Below the pieces are notes generated by a model. That model worked only from the letters and a program-made list of their open reading frames with translations. It did no database searches and had not been told where the DNA came from. From CAZFLY01 sp964519995 (GTDB lineage Bacteria > Planctomycetota > Phycisphaerae > Sedimentisphaerales > Anaerobacaceae): DNA of 49,001 nucleotides. Made by a program: the position numbers and the translations under genes. Position 1 is the first letter of the stretch. Every line of letters begins with the position of its first letter. Where the stretch lies: positions 1-49,001 of the forward strand of contig CAZFLY010000018.1 of NCBI GenBank assembly GCA_964519995.1, written 5' to 3'. Of the stretch, positions 1 to 7,923 are shown one piece after another.

Positions 1-184
1 TTGAGACAAGAATTTCAATATGGTCAAACAAGTCCCTTGGGGACAAGTTGCTTAAACTACCAACATTGGCTTTGATTGGGTTTGTTTTTCTAAAGTCGCT
101 GGCGTTTTTCATTTTTTCGCAATCCTTTTGTTCATAGAGACTTGTGCTCATTTGCTCTCTTTTGAAATTGGCTTTGTTTTGCAT
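1..184 (-). repeat. Repeat-derived open frame, truncated at window edge
   Basis: On the minus strand an open frame starts at an ATG at 184-182 and runs off the left edge, giving about 61 codons. It contains the words NKANFKR and KTNPIKAN, and the block AAAGCCAAT occurs more than once. From memory, such K/N/P-rich strings recur as short predicted ORFs in planctomycete assemblies, so I read this as a dispersed repeat that happens to be open rather than as a protein gene. I cannot verify the family without a search. A real partial gene remains possible because the 3' end is outside the window. Confidence 0.45.
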
Positions 185-862
185 AACATTCGTATCTCGT
201 GAAGCGTGAAGCGTATCTCGTATATTGTATTGCGTTGAGCATATGAAGGAGAACCTCGCAATAATACCTATTGCATAAGTTTGGATTTGAATTTTGCTCT
301 GGCCGCCTGAACAGCCGAGTTTAATTGCATCTTGTGAGGTGATGGCCATTGAGCGGATTTCCTGATTTACCCCGTGAGATAGACTCAGCCGCCATCTCAC
401 AGGGTGAATGATTTACTACGGACTATCAACTATGAACTGTGAACCAATTAAGATTTGCTCTTTGCGATTGACTATGAACGATGAACTATCAACAATCCAC
501 TATTGTGATTCTATTCCCTTATTCTAACTAATATTATACCCGAAAACGGCCTAATTTTCAAGCAAAATTTCGCACTTTTACCCAAAGTTGTCCTTTACTC
601 GTCCGCGTCGAAATATGCGGAGGTTGGCCAGCAAGTTTTTCTTTCCACAGATCGTTTATACAATCTTCATACGTAAAGCGCGTACGCGCTTTACGTATAA
701 GCTTTTCTTTGTTGCTAGTTGTTAAGGACAAGCAAAAGGTGGATTTTTTGGCAGGGTGGGCTATACTACTCTGCGAAGTGCCTACTCCGACGAAGATTCT
801 GTGAAGGTGGGAGCGCAGCCGAATAGAAAATGCCGTTAATTGTTGTCTACATTCTCTGAAGG
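185..862. other. Non-coding spacer with repeats and a long palindrome
   Basis: No credible gene is visible. The stretch holds repeat text of the cgtatctcgtatattgtattgcg kind (about 192-234), a loose hairpin with arms near 380 and 402 (GTGAGAT / ATCTCAC), an actatgaac/gatgaac repeat cluster at 419-492, the perfect palindrome at 669-698, and a stretch at about 753-785 (gggtgggct..ctactctgcgaag) that reappears inverted near 15945-15975. Confidence 0.6.
669..698. repeat. Perfect 30-bp palindrome
   Basis: The 15-base arm ATACGTAAAGCGCGT is followed directly by its exact reverse complement, with no spacer. It lies 165 bases beyond the 3' end of the TIR gene and is followed on the plus strand by a T-rich stretch (aagcttttcttt). 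It could be a cruciform, a terminator-like hairpin or a protein-binding site. Nothing in the sequence decides between these. Confidence 0.75.
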
Positions 863-1741
863 TCAGCGCAAGTTTCTCTTTTTTGCCTTCCAGTATTTTC
901 CACCTCCGACTTTTATTCTTGGCGGAGGATAGATATTAGCATCCACCTTCCACCTTCCTCTTTTTCCTTTCACCAAAATGTACGTTTGTTTGTTCTTTTC
1001 ATTATAGATGTACGAATAAGATGACTTCTTAAGGTCGAACCATTTCAAATACACGTATTCCTCCGTAGCTGCAATCGCTCTATTTTCTTCTATTTTATGC
1101 AATCTTATGTCTAGTAGTTCACACGTTGATGGATTTAGAGGATTACTAATGACCCAATTTCTTTTCCGATGGTCATTCAATACATGCTTTATTCTTTTGC
1201 GTGCTGAGCCGGTCAAGGTAAAATATTTATCAATCTCACGAAGTTGCATCTTAGGTAACGCCTTGTATGCTGAAAATTCTGCCTGAATTGAATTTTTTAC
1301 TACGTCTAGAATATTTTCCCGGAAACCTCCTGGAACTAATACTTCAAGGAGTTTTATTAGACTATGCTGAAACATTGACCGGTTTCGAAAGTCTGCATAC
1401 ACTTTATCTTGAAGAAATAGAGGGATATCACAGTCCCTATAAAGGATAGGTAGTACCTTGACTTGCTTCTGCTCGATTTCCATAGTTGTAGCTATCCTAA
1501 GTTCCTTTTGCACCCATCCGGATGATATTGATGTAGGGCTTAGAATAACACCAAGATAGTCCATTTTTTCTATCCCTTCGGTAATCTTCTGCAATAGTGA
1601 ATCGCCAACTTTGATCTCTGCCTTATCTATCCACGTTGTGACTCCGTAAGCGGTAAGGAATTCTCCTAACCGATGAGCAAAGCGTTTATCAATGGAACTA
1701 TGGCTTAGGAATATACTAAAAGTTTTTTGGGAATGTATCAT
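863..1741 (-). CDS. TIR-domain protein with unrecognised C-terminal domain
   Basis: This 292-residue protein begins with a TIR domain (about residues 7-120). It shows the first-strand motif FSIFLSHSS, the WID segment after the first helix, and SSGWVQKEL, where E80 sits at the position of the catalytic glutamate of NAD-cleaving TIR domains. A charged linker (about 150-200) leads to a 90-residue C-terminal domain rich in aromatics (VYLKWFDL, YSYIYNE, QTYILVK, GRWKVD). That domain looks like a small alpha+beta fold, perhaps NTF2-like, but I do not recognise it. There is no transmembrane segment. The ATG at 1741 has AAGGAT about 12 bases upstream. No ThsA, SIR2 or CRISPR partner is adjacent, so it looks like an orphan defence or signalling effector. 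TIR is confident; the function is inferred. Confidence 0.85.
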   Translation of the reverse strand: MIHSQKTFSIFLSHSSIDKRFAHRLGEFLTAYGVTTWIDKAEIKVGDSLLQKITEGIEKMDYLGVILSPTSISSGWVQKELRIATTMEIEQKQVKVLPILYRDCDIPLFLQDKVYADFRNRSMFQHSLIKLLEVLVPGGFRENILDVVKNSIQAEFSAYKALPKMQLREIDKYFTLTGSARKRIKHVLNDHRKRNWVISNPLNPSTCELLDIRLHKIEENRAIAATEEYVYLKWFDLKKSSYSYIYNEKNKQTYILVKGKRGRWKVDANIYPPPRIKVGGGKYWKAKKRNLR

Positions 1742-1831
1742 TTCACAAATTTTTATCCTTCTATAACTATTTTTTATTAAGAAGGCCTAAAATAGTAAAA
1801 GTTCTAAATTATTCATGTGCTTAATATACTT

Positions 1832-3293
1832 TTACGTGGTTCTGAGTCTCCGTAACCAAGCGAAAAGACCGATTCCAATGCTGGCAAGAATGAATGCGCC
1901 AGGAGCGGGAATTGGCTTGTACTCAAAACTGCCTGTGAAATCATCGGATGCAAAGGATACAGGAGACCACATGTCTGATGTAAACAGAATGGGGTCATCC
2001 TGCCCTCGTTTGTATGCGGTGAAAGGTGGCTGCGGCCACGGCGACGCGTACAGCCACCAGCGACTCTCAAGCCAATCGCTCAGTTCATCAAAAGTGACCC
2101 CCGATTCGTGGTCAAAGTCGGCATACAGATAGTTGCCATCATGACTGAATGCCTTCTCCAATGCAGTCGTGAATATGCCTTCGTAGGTGAAAGGCCAGGA
2201 ATGTGAGTCCTTTCCTTCAGCTGCGGAAGCAAAGAGGGCGATGTTTGATAATTTCTCCAAATCTCCATCGTCGTCTAGATTATAGTCGCCCCAGAACCCG
2301 CCAGATCCACAGGAATCTAACATTATCCATTTCTCTATATCATCCATTCCCATCAAGTATTCACTTAGCTTATCATCCCAGAGCGGGTCATATTTTGAAA
2401 GGATTACTGCCTCATCAAGTGTATTCGGTGGTGTCTCGTCACCGGAGGACGACTCATACCCTTTGCCAGCACCGTGTCCACTTGCATAGAAGATGAGCTT
2501 GTCTCCGGGGCAGTAAGACTTCTTCCTTCAAGTAATCGATGGCTTCCTTGATCTCTTCGTTGGGCACACCACCATCTTCCATGTTGCGAATTAACAGGTC
2601 TCCGTGAAAACCAGGCAGATTTGTATTTAGCGTATTGTAGAGTTTGATTGCATCCTGTGCACCGGCGATTTTGTCTTCGTCGGATCCAGTGAAGTTGTCT
2701 ACACCTACAAAAAGGCCAAAGATACCGGGTTCGCACGGCGGGAACTCCTCAGCTTCTCTTACGAGCCAATGACCTACTGTCTCGAAGGAAAAGGCTTCAC
2801 CATAAACTGTTGTTGTCGTCGATGCTTCGTACATAGGTTGGCCATTAGAATAAAAGAAATCTAATATTCCAGCTTGTCTTGTACCCGATAGGGTTGTATC
2901 TTCAGTAATAGCAAAAGCCTGCGGATTACCATCCTGGAAAGAAGTCGCGCCGACTAATCCGATCAAGGATTGCGAGGGAATGATATTTGCCGAACTTGAT
3001 CCATTTATATATGGAATTCCTGCAGCTTCAAATAAACTTTCAACCTCACTCGCTGCAGCATGACGAAAACCTTCGAAATCCCTGCTAACACCAAACTGGT
3101 TGGATACATAATTGTATGAAAGATTCAATGAAAATGTCAGATCTAACCACTCCAGACCTGTGTCTGTATCTTGGGTAATTGCGTTTGTTCCAAGTACTGG
3201 GTCGTTCAGTTCAACCAGTGCCGACTCTGAACTTTGAGAAATCAATAGTGCAAGCATTGCAATTACCAATAGCGTAAAAAAACTAGGTTTCAT
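1832..3293 (-). CDS. Caspase-like (C14) protease with PEP-CTERM anchor, frameshifted
   Basis: Two overlapping minus frames form one gene of about 486 residues once a single base is skipped in the CCCC run at 2507-2510. The first part has a signal peptide (MKPSFFTLLVIAMLALLIS), a domain with GLEWLDL of the kind found at the N-terminus of PEP-CTERM proteins, and the start of a caspase fold (GLFVGVDNF). After the shift come LIFYASGHG, with the catalytic His, and MLDSCGSGG, with the catalytic Cys. The end is PAPGAFILASIGIGLFAW followed by an Arg-rich tail, a PEP-CTERM sorting signal, so the product should be an exosortase substrate exposed at the cell surface. I place the start at 3293, where GGAG lies 9 bases upstream; an ATG at 3317 is an alternative. 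The frameshift may be a sequence error, real decay, or +1 slippage on CCC-C. Confidence 0.75.
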
Positions 3294-3841
3294 CTTTCGA
3301 GCCTCCGTTGGTTTCAAAAAAAATTGTTCAATCTCACGTTTGTTCCGCTTGCATCTACAGCAATATGAGACTATTAGAATACAGGTTAAATGTCAAGGGA
3401 ATTTCGTCTCTCGTATATCGTATGCGGATTCCGCATCGAGTGCGGAATGACTGGAATAGAGATTGCCACGGCCTTCGGCCTCGCAATGACGGCGAGCATC
3501 AAGTATCGAGAATAAAGCATTTCATCCTTCGCAGTAGCTCTGCTACGGAGAATGGACAAGAATCGGTCATTTCTTTTTGTTCCTTTTCGTGGCAAGATAA
3601 AAACCCGCCGAGTAAACCTGTCCTGAAAGCAGTTGAAGGATCGGCGGGCTAAATATTACTACTTCTGTTCTCTGACCTCTGTCTTTACGTCCTCTGTTTT
3701 TGGCGTAAGCCATCCCTTATAGGAGGTCGAAGGAATCATTTAAAAGTAGTGCAGGTGGATAACTTTAATTCGGCTAAAAAGTTGCCTTACTTTTTCTATT
3801 TAATGGATTTAGTGTGAAAGAACCGTTAAAATTTTGGCTAT
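3294..3841. other. Spacer with several palindromic repeats
   Basis: Nothing here looks like a real gene. It holds ggattccgc..gcggaatgac (about 3425-3452), the element at 3459-3490 of the gagattgccacg..cgcaatgac family, an 8-bp stem CCCGCCGA/TCGGCGGG (3604-3611 with 3641-3648) and a ctctgacctctgtc tract (about 3666-3703) that resembles, inverted, the insert found in pyrC. No convincing promoter was found for the downstream zeta-like gene. Confidence 0.6.
3459..3490. repeat. Palindromic repeat, gagattgccacg..cgcaatgac family
   Basis: The conserved ends gagattgccacg and cgcaatgac enclose a short self-complementary centre (gccttcggc). Further copies are at 6063-6100 and 40417-40454. The ends are conserved while the centre varies, as expected for a mobile or selected hairpin element. 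Confidence 0.75.
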
Positions 3842-4423
3842 ATGAGTAACAAAAATGTATATATCATTGCTGGGCCGAACGGAGCGGGCAAGACAACATT
3901 TGCGGTAAAATTTCTACCCGAATACGTGAGTTGTCCTAATTTTGTCAACGCCGACCTGATTGCACAGGGACTTTCACCCTTTTCCCCCGGCGCCGCGGCG
4001 ATAAAGGCAGGCAAATTAGTACTTGAGCAAATTCATCAATTCGCAAATAGAAAAGTTGATTTTGCCTTTGAGACAACACTTTCAGGTAAATTATATGTCA
4101 ACCTGTTCAAATCTCTTAAGAAAAAAGGATACAAAATCCACATTTTCTTTTTATGGATTCCGGATGCCGGCCTAGCTGTATCTCGTATAAAAAGCAGAGT
4201 GGCTCAAGGCGGCCATGATGTTCCTATCCGAGATGTGCTGCGCCGTTTCAATCGGTCTATCTGGAATTTCTTCAAGTTATATGAATCATTCGCAGATTCT
4301 TGGTTGTTATTTGACAATGCAGGGCCAATTCCCATATTGATAGCGGAGAGGAAAAATGGTAAAATAAGGATTATCGACGAAAGTTCATACGACAATATTG
4401 TTAAGGGTATTGGTGGTATATGA
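3842..4423 (+). CDS. Zeta-toxin-like P-loop kinase
   Basis: This 193-residue protein has a Walker A motif GPNGAGKTT at residues 11-19, then FVNAD (D38) and FAFETTLSG (E77, T78, T79), the order seen in zeta-toxin / UDP-N-acetylglucosamine kinase relatives (PF06414-like). A conserved LSPFSPGAA segment lies between them. In the family, ATP-dependent phosphorylation of a small-molecule sugar substrate is the usual activity; here that is an inference. The stop overlaps the start of the next small gene (ATGA at 4420-4423), which suggests translational coupling as a toxin-antitoxin-like pair. No clear Shine-Dalgarno precedes the ATG. A housekeeping kinase of unknown substrate is the main alternative. 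Confidence 0.8.
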   Translation: MSNKNVYIIAGPNGAGKTTFAVKFLPEYVSCPNFVNADLIAQGLSPFSPGAAAIKAGKLVLEQIHQFANRKVDFAFETTLSGKLYVNLFKSLKKKGYKIHIFFLWIPDAGLAVSRIKSRVAQGGHDVPIRDVLRRFNRSIWNFFKLYESFADSWLLFDNAGPIPILIAERKNGKIRIIDESSYDNIVKGIGGI

Positions 4424-4620
4424 AAAAGCGGCTGTCTTTGCATGATAAAGCTCTTTTAGCTATGAGAGAGGCCGTCAGGGAAGTCATCGAGCGGCACAAA
4501 AAACTCAAACAGCCGCTCTCCGTCTGGGATCGTAAGTCACAGAAGGTTGCATTCATGTCACCGGACGCAGCCTTACGCAAATACAATAAAGAGTTGCGTT
4601 CGGCAAATCGGAGCCCGTGA
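4420..4620 (+). CDS. Small basic partner protein, possible antitoxin
   Basis: The 66-residue basic protein overlaps the zeta-like kinase gene by four bases. It has a helical N-terminal half (LHDKALLAMREAVREVIERH) and a short tail with PLSVWD and KVAFMSP. Small proteins of this kind beside zeta-like kinases are candidate antitoxins. There is no recognisable DNA-binding motif. Because it follows the kinase rather than preceding it, the order differs from classical epsilon-zeta. It could instead be a kinase cofactor. Confidence 0.65.
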   Translation: MKKRLSLHDKALLAMREAVREVIERHKKLKQPLSVWDRKSQKVAFMSPDAALRKYNKELRSANRSP

Positions 4621-4701
4621 AGACGGATTAATACGGTTTGAATTTTAGCCACGAAGAGGCACAAAAAAGAAGTGAGCTAAAGTAGAAAATAATCCGTAAC
4701 T

Positions 4702-6015
4702 TTAGGCACTTAGTAATTTCATGTCTGCGCCGAGGCTTTTCATCAATTCCACATAATTCGGGAAAGTGACGTTTATCGCCTCAGCGGTGCTGATAGTACA
4801 TTCTCCATCTAAAGCTAAACCAGCTAACGAAAGAGCCATTACGATTCGATGGTCACTTCTGCCGTCGAGAGAAAGCGTGCCTCGTCGCTCGTCGCTCGGG
4901 TCACGGGTCACAGGCGACGAACCACGAATTATAAGGCCGTCAGGAAGTTCTTCAACATCAACTGCCAGTTTTTTCAGCTCATCAGCCATACACCTGATTC
5001 GGTCGGTTTCTTTGCTGCGTGCCTGATGGACATTGACCAGGCGTGTCTCACCTTCAGCGAATGCGGCAGTAACCGCCATAGCTGGTAGCGCGTCAGGTGT
5101 GCGGTTCATATCAATTTCAACGCCTTTCAGCGGCGCAGCTTTGATTGTTATTTTGTTTTGCTCAATTTGTATGTCGGCGCCCATTGCTTTTAGATAGTCA
5201 ACTACGGCCTTGTCGGGTTGGCTATCTGAAAAATCTAGGCCAAGCAATGTCACCTCTTCTGCAAAAAGAGCAGCAGCGCAGAGAAAGAACGTAGCACTTG
5301 AAAAATCTGCTGGCACTGCTTCATCAAAGGCCTTATAGCTTTGGTTACCTTTGACGTAGAATCTGCGCATCTGATCATTCTCGTATTTGATTTGCTGTTT
5401 GTCGAGCCAATCAAGTGTCATCTGAACATAGTCAGGCTCATTGAGAAGCGTGACATCAATCTCACTATCTTCTTGAGCCAGAGGTGTACACAAGAGCAAA
5501 CTGGACAGGTACTGGCTAGTTGTTGCAGCGATTGATGTCTTTCCACCCATTAGCTTTCCGGTCATTTCAACAGGAGCTTTGCCATTGTTTTTTAGGCTTT
5601 TGCATTTTGCACCGAGGTCTTCGAGTGACTGCATTAAAGGGCCTATAGGGCGGCTCTGTATTTGCTCATCGCCGGTGAAGGTTGTAGTCTCGCTTGGCTT
5701 TGCCAAACTGGCTGAACCCATCGCAATTCGCAATGTAGTACCGGAGTTAAGCACGTCTATAACTTCCTGTGGTGGTGTGACTTGTGCGCCTGTGCCGGTC
5801 ACCTTCCATAAGTCGGGGTTGGATATGTCGATTTGGGCACCCAGTGCGCGGTAGCAGCGCACTACCGCTTGCGTGTCGCCTGAATCAAGCGGCTTTCGGA
5901 TTAAACTCTGACCTTCGGCCAGCGACGCAATCGCAACTGCACGAATCGTATGTGACTTCGATGCTGGAATAGCAACCGATCCTTTTAATCGGGATTTTTT
6001 GACAATCATTTTCAT
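4702..6015 (-). CDS. aroA: 3-phosphoshikimate 1-carboxyvinyltransferase (EPSP synthase)
   Basis: AroA condenses shikimate-3-phosphate with phosphoenolpyruvate in the shikimate pathway. The roughly 437-residue protein has the expected motifs in order: PASKSHTIRA at the N-terminus, NSGTTLRI, TGDEQIQSRPI, DFSSATFFLCAA, PDALPAMAV, RSKETDRI and DHRIVMAL. The longest frame starts at 6096, but its first 27 codons run through a palindromic repeat (6063-6100), so I start at the ATG at 6015; the ATG at 6009 is also possible and no strong Shine-Dalgarno is seen. Residues about 366-380, between LPDGLIIRG and DHRI, look like an in-frame insert whose DNA (4881-4923) matches an intergenic repeat. The active-site motifs flank it and look intact. 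Confidence 0.95.
   Translation of the reverse strand: MKMIVKKSRLKGSVAIPASKSHTIRAVAIASLAEGQSLIRKPLDSGDTQAVVRCYRALGAQIDISNPDLWKVTGTGAQVTPPQEVIDVLNSGTTLRIAMGSASLAKPSETTTFTGDEQIQSRPIGPLMQSLEDLGAKCKSLKNNGKAPVEMTGKLMGGKTSIAATTSQYLSSLLLCTPLAQEDSEIDVTLLNEPDYVQMTLDWLDKQQIKYENDQMRRFYVKGNQSYKAFDEAVPADFSSATFFLCAAALFAEEVTLLGLDFSDSQPDKAVVDYLKAMGADIQIEQNKITIKAAPLKGVEIDMNRTPDALPAMAVTAAFAEGETRLVNVHQARSKETDRIRCMADELKKLAVDVEELPDGLIIRGSSPVTRDPSDERRGTLSLDGRSDHRIVMALSLAGLALDGECTISTAEAINVTFPNYVELMKSLGADMKLLSA
4881..4923. repeat. Dispersed repeat inside the aroA frame
   Basis: The plus strand reads as tandem cgtcgctcgt words followed by gtcacgggt and gcgacgaacc. The same words occur in the non-coding element at 31896-31976, in the same order and orientation. 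Here they are read in frame by aroA as roughly SSPVTRDPSDERRGT. Confidence 0.7.
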
Positions 6016-6062
6016 AAAGAGTCTCGTATTGCGTAGATAGTATATAGTCAGAAATGTACTAC

Positions 6063-6100
6063 GAGATTGCCACGCTCGGCTGCGCTTCGCTCGCAATGAC
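6063..6100. repeat. Palindromic repeat, gagattgccacg..cgcaatgac family
   Basis: This is a second copy of the element at 3459-3490, here with a ctcggctgcgcttcgctcg centre. A shorter relative (ccagatgcttcgcttcgctcagcatgac) follows at about 6165-6193. Both lie between aroA and pyrB. Confidence 0.75.
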
Positions 6101-6220
6101 GGATGCAGTCTTGCGAAAAATATCCATTTCTCAGTCTTGCCTTTTTCATTCTTTTTATTTGATGGCCAGATGCTTCGCTTCGCTCAGCATGACATTAAAA
6201 ACTGGTCACTTATAGTTGGT

Positions 6221-7180
6221 TTATGACACTTGTGCAGCGGCTTGGTTGACGAGGAACAGGACGGCCATTCGGACGGCTAAGCCGTTCGTTACCTGCTGGA
6301 GAATGACGCTGTTCTGACCGTCGGCGACCTCGCTTTCCATCTCCAGGCCTCTATTTATTGGGCCGGGGTGCATAACTACAATGTCTGACTTGGCCCTTTT
6401 CATGCGCTCCACAGTTAGGCCGAAATAGTGCGAATACTCGCGGATCGATGGGAACGGATTACCGCCCAGTCGTTCAAACTGAATGCGAAGCATATTTACC
6501 ACATCGACTCTTTCGATGACTTCGTCGAGCGAGTAACTTATCTCGACAGGCAGCCTATCCACATCAGTTGGCATAAGTGTCGGCGGGCCTACAAATATCA
6601 CCTCGGCACCAAGTTTGGTCATCGCCCACATATCGCTTCGCGCAACCCTGGAGTGTGCGATGTCGCCGACGATAGCTACTTTCAAGCCTTCGAGAGTTCC
6701 CTTATTCTTGCGGATGGTGTAGGTGTCTAAAAGGCCCTGTGTAGGGTGTTCGCAATACCCATCGCCAGCGTTGACAACACAGGCATTGATGTTTCTGCTC
6801 AAGAACTTCGGAGCCCCGGCGGCATTGTGACGGATGACTACAATATCGATTCCCATGGCCTCCAGATTTCTGGCGGTGTCGAGCAGCGTTTCGCCTTTAC
6901 TAACAGAGCTGGATTTTTGTGTAAATTCTATGACGTCGGCGCTCAGTCGGTTCGCTGCCAGTGCAAAACTATTTCGGGTCCGCGTGCTATCTTCAAAAAA
7001 GAGGTTCACAACGACCTTGCCACGAAGGGGCGGGGCCTTTTTGACAGAGCGAGTGCTTATCTGCTCGAAACCTTTTGCAGTATCGAGAATATGGGTGATC
7101 TCTTCTGTGGTTAGTTCCCGCAGTCCAAGCAGATGCTTTTGCGTCCAGGAGAATGCTTTGGCTTTTCTTATCAGTGCCAT
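6221..7180 (-). CDS. pyrB: Aspartate carbamoyltransferase catalytic chain
   Basis: PyrB makes carbamoyl aspartate in pyrimidine synthesis. The 319-residue length is normal for the catalytic chain. The carbamoyl-phosphate loop reads FFEDSTRTRNSF (Asn where Thr, Leu or Val is commoner), followed by NAGDGYCEHPTQGLLD, VAIVGDIAHSRVARS and MHPGPINRG. It lies 31 bases after pyrR on the same strand and is probably co-transcribed. The spacer (cgcatccacgcatttacgcat text) has no Shine-Dalgarno. No pyrI is present; whether an inactive DHOase-like partner exists elsewhere cannot be seen. Confidence 0.96.
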   Translation of the reverse strand: MALIRKAKAFSWTQKHLLGLRELTTEEITHILDTAKGFEQISTRSVKKAPPLRGKVVVNLFFEDSTRTRNSFALAANRLSADVIEFTQKSSSVSKGETLLDTARNLEAMGIDIVVIRHNAAGAPKFLSRNINACVVNAGDGYCEHPTQGLLDTYTIRKNKGTLEGLKVAIVGDIAHSRVARSDMWAMTKLGAEVIFVGPPTLMPTDVDRLPVEISYSLDEVIERVDVVNMLRIQFERLGGNPFPSIREYSHYFGLTVERMKRAKSDIVVMHPGPINRGLEMESEVADGQNSVILQQVTNGLAVRMAVLFLVNQAAAQVS

Positions 7181-7211
7181 ATTGTGTATATGCGTAAATG
7201 CGTGGATGCGT

Positions 7212-7739
7212 TTATTCGATCACAACTTCGTCCTTTTCGTCAGATTCAACAAAGTTGACTTGAACAAGCCTGCCCGGAGCGACATCAGCTCTGTAGCCTG
7301 TGTAGTCAGCCTGTATTGGAAATTCCCGACCGGCTCTTTCGACGAGGACCGCAAGTCTTATCGTTTTCGGCCTGCCCAAATCGATTAACGCATCCATAGC
7401 TGCACGCGTAGAGCGACCCGTGTACAGCACGTCGTCAACCAGCAAAATAATTTTATCGTTTATGTCAAAGCCAATCTCGGTAGTTCGCACTCGCGGTTGA
7501 GCACTACTCTGCGGCGAGTTCAAGTCATCACGGTAAAGCGTTATATCCAGAGTTCCACACGGGACATCTTTGCCCAGCTTCTTCGACAGTAGGCTGGATA
7601 ATCTCTGGGCAAGAACTTCTCCTCTGCTGCGAATACCAATGATGGCGATGTTTAGCTCGTCGGGTATATCAGCAGCAATCTCATTTGCTAAGTCTTCGAT
7701 GATTTGCTCGATTTGTGAAGAGTTTAGAATTACTTTCAT
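7212..7739 (-). CDS. pyrR: PyrR regulator / uracil phosphoribosyltransferase
   Basis: The 175-residue protein belongs to the PyrR family. It shows GIRSRGEVLAQRL, the ITLYRDDL segment and the PRPP-binding signature ILLVDDVLYTGRSTRAAMDAL split over about residues 97-118. Family members act as UMP-responsive RNA-binding attenuators of pyr genes and have uracil phosphoribosyltransferase activity. It is the first gene of a pyrR-pyrB unit. AGAGG lies about 12 bases before the ATG, and a promoter is visible at 7786-7814. The predicted leader is only about 40 bases, too short for a classical antiterminator-terminator pair, so regulation may differ from Bacillus. Confidence 0.95.
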   Translation of the reverse strand: MKVILNSSQIEQIIEDLANEIAADIPDELNIAIIGIRSRGEVLAQRLSSLLSKKLGKDVPCGTLDITLYRDDLNSPQSSAQPRVRTTEIGFDINDKIILLVDDVLYTGRSTRAAMDALIDLGRPKTIRLAVLVERAGREFPIQADYTGYRADVAPGRLVQVNFVESDEKDEVVIE

Positions 7740-7785
7740 AGTCGCGGCACACCTCTAACCAAAGAGCAGTTCAAATATCGGCGTG

Positions 7786-7814
7786 AGTATACCAGCCTAA
7801 GTCCGGTAAGGCAA
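7786..7814 (-). promoter_or_regulatory. Promoter of pyrR-pyrB
   Basis: On the minus strand TTGCCT (7814-7809) and TATACT (7791-7786) are separated by 17 bases. The start of transcription would be near 7779, about 40 bases before the pyrR ATG. Confidence 0.6.
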
Positions 7815-7894
7815 GGGTTGCAGCGGGGGATTTTACAGGCGGTATTTTCAGTGTTGAAAAGGGCGATTTCGTAGGATTCAGCCGGATAATTTAC

Positions 7895-7923
7895 TTGAAA
7901 ACGGGACAGGAATATGGTACTAT
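7895..7923 (+). promoter_or_regulatory. Promoter of the dockerin subtilase gene
   Basis: TTGAAA (7895-7900) and TACTAT (7918-7923) are separated by 17 bases. The leader to the ATG at 8028 would be about 98 bases. Confidence 0.55.

Noticed and set aside
3308..3652. 114-residue plus-strand open frame after the caspase-like gene
   Set aside because: It runs through at least three palindromic repeats and has no start signal, so it is repeat text rather than a gene.
863..4620. One joint TIR-caspase-zeta defence system
   Set aside because: The three units are separated by spacers with repeats, lie on different strands and show no shared promoter, so proximity alone does not support a single system.
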